A stretch of 46,968 nucleotides of DNA from Nemertoderma westbladi (lineage: Eukaryota > Xenacoelomorpha > Nemertodermatida > Nemertodermatidae). Made by a program: the position numbers and the translations under genes. The first letter of the stretch is position 1. Each line of letters starts with the position of its first letter. The DNA lies in assembly GCA_032718475.1 (NCBI GenBank), contig JAUCBJ010001697.1, positions 1-46,968 of the forward strand, read 5' to 3'. Below are positions 39,780-46,968 of this stretch, piece after piece. Under the pieces are notes generated by a model. That model was given only the letters and a program-made list of their open reading frames with translations, was not told where the DNA came from and searched no databases.

Positions 39780-40814
39780 CAATAAATATATTTAGTATTA
39801 AAACTCCCTATCGTTCACGCAATTATAAGTTTTTGCGATATTTTTGCCGGTTTAAAGTGTCAATGACCGATTACGATTAGCTGTTATTATTTCCTGGAAA
39901 CACACAGAACTTCGATTTCATAAAGCTGTTATAATTCCTTACAAACATTAGAATATTTGATAAATCCTTTTGAAATTATTAACCGAATATACCGAATATC
40001 AAAAGCCGCAATATTTATAATCAGTATAATTATACTAATCCATTTGTAGCACACCTTTGTTTCGCTTTGTTGTTATTTATTCACTTACGACACAGTAAGT
40101 ACAGCAATGCGTATTCTCTGCCTTACAACGCAGGTTAACCGTTAATCCGTTGACCAATGGGATGGCGAATAGTCAATTCTACAACAAAGTTTTTTTATGT
40201 TGAAACTGTAACAGTTTAGTTATCCAATCAATCAGTTATCCAAGCATTCAGTTAGCCAATGAAACTGCTGCTACCAAATCAAAGTGACCGCATTAACATC
40301 TACTGTATCTGTGAACTTTTGTTAGGTACAAAAGAAAAGTAATCTATCTCGATGAATGTAAAACATTTTTTAAAAATTTGAAACATTTTCTTTCACATAG
40401 ATTTGAAAAACGAAGTCTTTGTCTATTTTACGCACCCTAGCTCTTCGTCTATTTTACGCACCCTAGCTCTTCGTCTATTTTACGCACCCTGTAGCTCCGC
40501 TCGCACTGTAGCTTTTTCTCGACACTACCGAATCATATTTGATTGATGTTTTGTACTAATATTGGTAGCAAACAATACCTTAATATCCACCTAAGTGTGT
40601 CCTGACACGAATGATATAAAAAAATTGATTTAATATTGATTATTTATATTAATTGTTATTGATATGTGTTTCAAATATTATTCCATCCAAACACATTTAT
40701 TATTTTGGTTGTCTTCCATAACTAAATAGGCATAGAAAACATTTTCTACAGTTAAAACTGTATTTTCTAAGTGTAAAGTTAATATTATTTTGATTAAGTC
40801 ATTATAACGTTACC
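39780..40814. other. Intergenic DNA upstream of a possible first exon
   Basis: AT-rich. A 26-bp unit (TCTTCGTCTATTTTACGCAC then CCTAGC) is repeated three times at about 40415-40492. ATATAAAA near 40614 is a possible TATA box about 200 bp upstream of the 40815 ATG. Nothing else recognised. Confidence 0.35.
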
Positions 40815-40889
40815 ATGGTTATTAACAGTTTTGTATCAAAAGGAGCACTGTTTGTCATGGTGTTCTTGATTGTCTTCAGCTCTGAAGAG
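40815..40889 (+). CDS. Possible first coding exon: signal peptide of an unknown secreted or membrane protein
   Basis: ATG at 40815 sits in an ideal context (TTACCATGG) and opens 25 codons ending at a consensus donor, GAAGAG|GTAAGT. The peptide begins MVINSFVSKG, then has a hydrophobic core ALFVMVFLIVF, then SSEE. That is a textbook signal-peptide layout: short polar N-region, hydrophobic h-region of about 11 residues, small residues before cleavage. The exon ends in phase 0. No following exon was recognised in the remaining 6 kb, which is filled by a repeat element, so the rest of the gene would lie beyond the window or the exon is a chance match. No product can be named. Confidence 0.35.
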
Positions 40890-41545
40890 GTAAGTTATTA
40901 TTATTAATAAATTTGTTTTATTATCAGGCCAATTAAATACAGTATATATTTCCATCTATCGGGGATGAACTTTATCGCACTAGATTTTCTGACACACGTT
41001 TTTTGAGATAATTATCTAAATATTTTTATGTAGTGTAGGTCTGCTGTAGAGCTTTACAGACTAACACCAGTTTGGGATGATTCTTTTATTTTCCGGCGTT
41101 ACAAAAGTAGTCGGCTATAATTTGGGATGTTGGGTGTATCTAAGATGTTATTCTACATTTTTGACTATAAAATTTATACTTTTCACTATTTAATATTTGT
41201 TTTTATTTCGTTATCTTTTTCTTTAATTGTACCACACACGGATCCATTTCCTACATGGTACTTTCTAAAAATGAAGTACAACCGATAACCTTATTCCCCA
41301 CCTCCACACTAACACTGAGTTAGAGTAGCAGTGCAATACACATGTGAGATTAAACCATTTCATGAGTTGTGGACACGATTTAAAAGGGAAAATATCGAAT
41401 TACGTGACATTGCCAAAAAAGGCATTCACACGGTTGTGTGACAATGCCAAAAAAGGCATTAATACGGTTTTCTGCAAAAAAAATAGTGCCCGCGTAAGCT
41501 TAACGGGGTGAATCTAACTAACAATTGAGTACACCAAGACCCGTA
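40890..41545. other. Presumed intron or intergenic DNA
   Basis: AT-rich. A 36-bp tandem duplication at about 41405-41475 carries the hairpin-forming TGCCAAAAAAGGCATT twice. No other feature recognised. Confidence 0.4.
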
Positions 41546-41977
41546 ATATAGTGTCATTTTCTGATGACACGGACTCCCCCAAATTTTTCTACAAATCTTT
41601 ATCATATTGCTTGAAATTTGAAACAGAACTAGTTCAACTCACCGTGGTTGTTACCATGAAGCCGTATTTTTTCTATTTCGCCTTTAAATTTATTTTATAA
41701 GCGTTTTAAAAAAGTGTCTTTTGCGAAATCACACCATCCGTATCGTGGCCATTCTTCAAATTAGTCGTAATTTTTTCATATCAATATAAAGCTTGAGTTG
41801 CAAGGATTCCAAATATGTAACAATGTTTGAATTTCGTTGAGAAACAGCTGAGAAATAGGCGTTCAAAGATTTCAAGAATTATCGTTCGCTGCAAGCCATT
41901 TATTATATTTAATAAATACACAATATTCTGGAACATTTTGTTTTTTATTATACATAGCACGATCATATATAACTATC

Positions 41978-42100
41978 TTTATTGAACTGTTATTTGTTAT
42001 TTTGTACGGATATTTTGTACGAGTAACTACGAGTACAGAGTACAGAGTTAGTTACGAGTACAAAATATCCGTACAAAATAACAAATAACAGTTCAATAAA
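41978..42100. repeat. Long hairpin, 51-bp arms, at the left boundary of unit 1
   Basis: 41978-42028 and 42050-42100 are reverse complements with two mismatches in 51, separated by 21 bp. The arms hold GTACGGATATTTTGTAC and TTTATTGAACTGTTATTTG. Confidence 0.9.
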
Positions 42101-44083
42101 TGTGTTGTCTCCCTGAGAAGGTTAACAATTCTAAAAGGGTTTTGTTTGGGGGAGAGTAAAGAAAATGGGGCATGGAATTTTTGGGGGATAATATAAATAA
42201 CGGTATTTATTACGGACTCTATTTAAAAATCTCAATATTTTAGCGGGAAATAATCACAAGTAATAAAGGTAATTTAAGCGTTTTTATTTAATTTCTCTAT
42301 GTAAATAGACTGACCATTGATGATGTTACAGTAGAAAATTACCTCCCTCAATATTTCGACTGCGGGCAGGTGAGAGACTAATCAGTTTAATTGAATTAAT
42401 ACTCATTGTTGCTCTTTCTTCATTGGCCGAAGACATATTTCACGGCTCGGGTCTCTCTGAGAAGTTAGGCTGTGAAGCTGATCCTCTCATGGGGGTTTTT
42501 GTTTAATATGGTGGTACAGGAGAACAATATAGATACATTGTGACACAGCTGTAGATAATTTGGCAGAATGGTTGGTCAGCATGTCTAAGAGATGGATCTA
42601 CCGTTTTGTGAAACTCACTCCAAGGCACTCAAGACTTATGCGACGCCCATTCCCACCATTTTCATTCTCATACCTCTGCTATCGGACTATTTAACATACA
42701 AACCATTCTAGAACATATTATGTATTTTGTTACATTATTATGACAACTTATCACCGTTCTGGTGATATCTCCGCAACGAGCGAAGTACCATTTACAGCGT
42801 TGCGGCCTATAGGCCGGAACCCTGCAAAGTATTCACAACTTAATAGCAATAAACTAAACGTCTTGACTGTTCTCAGTCTATCGATGAGAGCCATATTGTA
42901 CTGTAATTGTAACATTATTTACGTTACATTTGTTACAATAACTGCAAGCAATTTCTTAAAAAAGATATCAATTTCACTTATATCACTAGATAGTGAACAT
43001 TTCAATATTTCAATATAATAATTTTAAGCGTTGAAAACGCAGACAAGTTTACATAATGTAACAAAATTACGCACCCAATACATCATTCAGCCATTGTGTG
43101 AAAACGGCACTGTACTGTTAACAGCGTTTATATTTATGTAAACCTCACTCGCTCTACTCGCTCGTTACATAAATACACTCGGGTCTTAACTCTGAGAAGT
43201 GCTAGTTTTCACACAATCATGTAAATAGTTTTGTATTTCAAGAATATTAGTTAAATAAATGGTTTGGCGCGTCTTCACCCGCGTCCAATGTAATTAATGC
43301 CATGCCAATATGCCAGTCAAGTCAGCCTGCACTTTACATACTTTATTCTTGTATGCCGCCTTTCCAGCGGCAACAACAAGGCAGCAAAAAGATACCAATA
43401 TTTCTTGATGTATAAAGGGTGCAATATTGAGGAGACACTTTTTGCAAACGCTTGCAAAGTAAGTAGTGAGAAAGTTAATTTCTCCCACCTACCGAAAAAT
43501 TCGAGTGCATACTGCCTATCTATATTTCAAAGTTTTCCTGATATCATTAAAGATTTGTAAAAAAAAATAGCGGAGAGGGAGAGAGTTGCCCAGTTAAGGG
43601 GTCGCATTCGTAATTACGACTTATCGCTCAATTAGGATAAAAAATTTAGTGCTATATTTTTTCACAACTGTGGTTAAGTGATAACCTTGAATACATACCA
43701 GAATAAGTTTAAAATTATTTATGATGGCCTACTGTACTGTAGTCTCTGTATAGTATACAGTAGTAGCCTACATTGCGCTAAATGGAACGGGAAACTTAAA
43801 ATTTTCTAGAATAATTATTGTAGGCCAATTTCATAATGTTCATGGGGAATCCTTACCTTAGTATAATTTATGTAAAAATGCTGTAGCTAATATTCTAGAA
43901 AATTAATACAACTTGACGATTTCAAAAATGCTACAAATTTCCGTACAATATAACACAATTTGCGTACTATATAACACAATTTGCGTAAAAAATAAATAAC
44001 ACTTTTAGTACGGAAATTTTGATATATAGGAATTATTACGGGATTTAGGGGAGACAACTATCTTTATTGAACTGTTATTTGGA
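42080..44083. repeat. Internal unit 1 of the compound element
   Basis: Starts with AAATAACAGTTCAATAAATG and TGTTGTCTCCCT, and ends with AGGGGAGACAACTATCTTTA and TTGAACTGTTATTT, so the unit has its own inverted ends. It lacks about 170 bp present in unit 2 near 45424-45596. A nested inverted pair (CATTGTGTGAAAACGGCACT and AGTGCTAGTTTTCACACAAT) marks a possible 130-bp MITE at about 43093-43222. Confidence 0.75.
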
Positions 44084-44103
44084 TCTTTATTGAACTGTTA
44101 CTC

Positions 44104-44190
44104 GTAACTATTATTTCGTCCTCGGACGTGTTATAAGTCCTCGGCTTCGCCTCGGACGTTATAACAGTCCTTGGACGAAATAATAGTTAC
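44104..44190. repeat. Hairpin between the two internal units
   Basis: GTAACTATTATTTCGTCC at 44104 pairs with its reverse complement ending at 44190. An inner stem (GTTATAA with TTATAAC and a CCTCGGCTTCGCCTCGG loop region) continues the fold, giving an almost fully paired 87-bp palindrome. Confidence 0.9.
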
Positions 44191-44216
44191 TCGTACAAAA
44201 TATCCGTACAAAATAA

Positions 44217-46408
44217 CAAATAACAGTTCAATAAATGTGTTGTCTCCCTGAGAAGGTTAACAATTCTAAAAGGGTTTTGTTTGGGGGAGAGTAAAGAAAA
44301 TGGGGCATGGAATTTTTGGGGGATAATATAAATAACGGTATTTATTACGGACTCTATTTAAAAAACTCAATATTTTAGCGGGAAATAATTACAAGTAATA
44401 ATAAGTAATTTAAGCGTTTTTATTTAATTTCTCTATGTAAATAGACTGACCATTGATGATGTTATAGTAGAAAATTCCCTCCCTCAATATTTCGACTGCG
44501 GGCAGGTGACAGACTAATCAGTTTAGTTGAATTATTACTCATTGTTGCTCTTTCTTCATTGGCGGAAGACATATTTCACGGCTCGGGTCTCAGCGAAGTC
44601 AGGCTAAGCTGATCCTCTCATGGGGGTTTTTGTTTAATATGGTGGTACAGGAGAACATTGTAGATACATTGTGACACAGCTGTAGTTAATTTGGCAGAAT
44701 GGTTGGTCAGCGTTTCTAAGAGATGGATCTACCGTTTTGTGAAACTCACTCCAAGGCACTCAGGACTTAGGCGACGCCCATTCCCACCATTTTCATTCTC
44801 ATACCTCTGCCATATCGGACTATTTAACATACAAACCATTCTAGAACATATTATGTATTTTGTTACATTATTATGACAACTTATCAGCGTTCTAGTGATA
44901 TTTCCACAACGAGCGAGGTACCATTTACAGCATTGCGACCTATAGGACGGAATCCTGTAAAGTATTCATAACTTAATAGCAATAAACTCCTAAACGTCTT
45001 GACTGTTCTCAGTCTATCGATGAGAGCCAAATTGTACTGTAAGTGTAACATTATTAACGTTACATTTGTTACAATAACTGCAAGCAATTTCTTAAAAAGG
45101 ATATCAATTTCACTTATATCACTAGAGAGTGAATATTTCAATATTAAATATAACAATTTTAAGCGTTGAAAACGCAGACAAGTTTACATAATGTAACAAA
45201 ATTACGCACCCAATACATCATTCAGCCATTGTGTGAAAAGGGCACTGTTCTGTTAACAGTGTTTATATTTATGTAAACCTTACTCGCTCCACTCGCTCGT
45301 TACATAAATACACTCGGGTCATAACTCTGAGAAGTGCTAGTTTTCACACAATCATGTAAATAGTTTTGTATTTCAAGAATATTAGTTAAATAAATGGTTT
45401 GGCGCGTCTTCACCCGCGTCCAATCTTCGTCTGATCGGGGGAAATGAGCAGATTACAGAAACGGCAGGTTACATATGACTTTTTCTAACCAAAACAATAA
45501 ACAATATTGCTAATAATCATTTTGAGAGCGAAGCTTTCTCCGGCCGAAGTTTGCTGCGTACCAAATAAATGGCCACACAAAACATCAGAGGAAATGCAAT
45601 TAATGCCATTCCAATATGCCAGTCAAGTCAGCCTGCACTTTACATACATTACTCTTGTATTCTTGTATGCCGCCTTTCCAGCGGCAACAACAAAGCAGCA
45701 AAAAGATACCAATATTTCTTGATGTACAAAAGGGTGCAATATTGAGGAGACACTTTTTGCAAACGCTTGCAAAGTAAGTAGTGAGAAAGTTAATTTCTCC
45801 CACCAACCGAAAAATTCGAGTTCATACTGCCTATCTATATTTCAAAGTTTTCATGATATCATTAAAGATTTGTAAAAAAAAATAGCGGACAGGGAGAGAG
45901 TTGCCCAGTTAAGGGGCCGCATTCGTAATTACGACTTGTCGCTCAATTAGGATAAAAAATTTAGTGCTATATTTTTTCACAACTGTGGCTAAGTGATAAC
46001 CTTGAATACATACCAGAATAACTTCAAAATTATTTTTGATGGCCTAGTCTCTGTATAGTATAGTAGCCTCCATTGCGCTAAATGAAATGGGAAACTTAAA
46101 ATTTTCTAGAATAATTGTTGGCCAATTTCATAATGTTCATGGGGAATCCTTACCTTAGTATAATTATGTAAAAATGCTGTAGCTAATATTCTAGAAAATT
46201 AATACAACTTGACGATTTCAAAAATGCTACAAATTTCCGTACAATATAACACAATTTGCGTAAAAAATAAATAACACTTTTACGAAATTCTAGAAAATTA
46301 ATACAACTTGACGATTTCAAAAATGCTACAAATTTCCGTACAATATAACACAATTTGCGTAAAAAATAAATAACACTTTTACTCTTACGGGATTTAGGGG
46401 AGACAACA
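44217..46408. repeat. Internal unit 2 of the compound element
   Basis: A direct repeat of unit 1 with small differences and two length changes. One is the extra segment 45424-45596, which contains the dispersed GGTTACA and CTAACCAAAACAATAAAC motif. The other is a 98-bp tandem duplication at about 46187-46381 (TTCTAGAAAATTAATACAAC twice). The right inverted tip is partly lost. Confidence 0.75.
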
Positions 46409-46968
46409 ATAATTATGCATTCAGCACGCCAATATGTAGTTTTTAAAGTTATTTAATCTGACACAGGAATGGAATGGCAATCTCAGTCCACACGAGCGTC
46501 CGCGTTCGCTGCCAGGATGGAAAGATTTGTTTATGTATATAGATTAGCTACGCAATATAGATATCGTATAGGCCTTCCGCTGTTGCCAACCAACTCATAA
46601 AATAAATAACACATTCTTCGAATTTCGTGTATTTAATAAATAGAATAAATGGCCTGCAGCGAACAATAATTCTTGCAATCTTTGAATGCCTATTTCTCAG
46701 CTGTTTCTCAACGAAATTCAGATGTTGTTACATATTTGGAATCCTTGCAACGCAAGCTTTCTATTGATATGAAAATTTATATAGAATATTGATATGATAT
46801 TACGACTAATGTGAAGAATGGCAATGATACGGACGGTGCGATTTCGCAAAAGACACTTTTTTAAAACGCTTATAAAAAAAATTTAAAGGCGAAATAGAAA
46901 ATTCCGGCTTCATGGTAACAACCACGGTAAGTTGAACAAGTTGTGTTTCAAATTTCAAGCAATATGAT

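Larger units (their letters stand above)
41546..46968. mobile_element. Compound foldback element with long TIRs and two tandem internal units (cut by the window end)
   Basis: The left arm, about 41546-41925, is found inverted at about 46622-46968. For example, TTTCTCAGCTGTTTCTCAAC at 46692 is the reverse complement of sequence near 41840, and position 46968 pairs with about 41601, so the right tip lies about 55 bp outside the window. Between the arms are two head-to-tail copies of a 2.0-2.2-kb unit (about 42080-44083 and 44217-46408). No transposase or other conserved protein frame is visible; the short open frames differ between the two copies. Arm sequence relates it to the element at 2899-3407. 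Confidence 0.75.

Noticed and set aside
43297-43560. 87-codon open frame in unit 1 of the compound element
   Set aside because: In unit 2 the matching region (from 45600) is frame-shifted, so the reading frame is not conserved between copies.

Overview
The window is animal (metazoan) nuclear DNA from an intron-rich genome, most likely a marine invertebrate. The evidence is a multi-exon spliceosomal helicase gene with GT-AG introns, an animal-type NF-YC gene, a CsRn1-type Ty3 retrotransposon, RTE-like LINE remnants, tRNA-derived SINEs, foldback elements and minisatellites. The species cannot be named from the sequence. Exons and the retrotransposon are GC-rich, while introns and intergenic DNA are AT-rich.

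Layout. 1-8.2 kb is intergenic: a decayed antisense LINE (699-2640), a foldback element with C/G tracts (2899-3407), a 3.5-kb array of a 34-bp minisatellite (3455-6965), and the presumed promoter of the main gene. 8.2-36.2 kb is one plus-strand gene for DDX46/Prp5, the DEAD-box ATPase of U2 snRNP. I reconstruct nine coding exons (8206-9074, 10170-10815, 11512-11718, 13814-14216, 18194-18369, 30890-31124, 32398-32688, 32934-33155, 35418-36193). They total 3825 nt, join in frame at every GT-AG junction, and encode about 1274 aa with every helicase motif present.

The DDX46 introns hold most of the other content. Intron 1 has a long-armed inverted-repeat element. Intron 3 has a MITE interrupted by a hAT-like insertion with an 8-bp target duplication. 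Intron 4 has a second, uninterrupted copy of that MITE and a tRNA-derived SINE. Intron 5 (12.5 kb) holds hairpin elements, an apparently intact LTR retrotransposon with identical 275-bp LTRs (21823-26445), a TIR element carrying a 315-bp tandem repeat, a complete intronless NF-YC gene on the same strand (28299-29180), and seven tandem perfect heat-shock-element triplets (30593-30776) about 100 bp before exon 6. Intron 6 has a short TIR element. Intron 7 contains a tandem duplication of the exon 7 splice donor. Intron 8 contains a 1.8-kb array of a 36-bp minisatellite.

36.2-47 kb is intergenic: a second LINE fragment, a tRNA-Gly-like SINE, a very homogeneous 23-bp satellite (37930-39779), a possible first exon encoding a signal peptide (40815-40889), and a compound foldback element (about 41546 to beyond the window end) with roughly 380-bp terminal inverted repeats enclosing two head-to-tail copies of a 2.0-2.2-kb unit.

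The only confidently functional cellular genes are DDX46 and the nested NF-YC. The retrotransposon looks recently mobile. No operon, CRISPR array, rRNA gene or intact tRNA gene was seen. All similarities were judged by eye; no alignment or database search was run.
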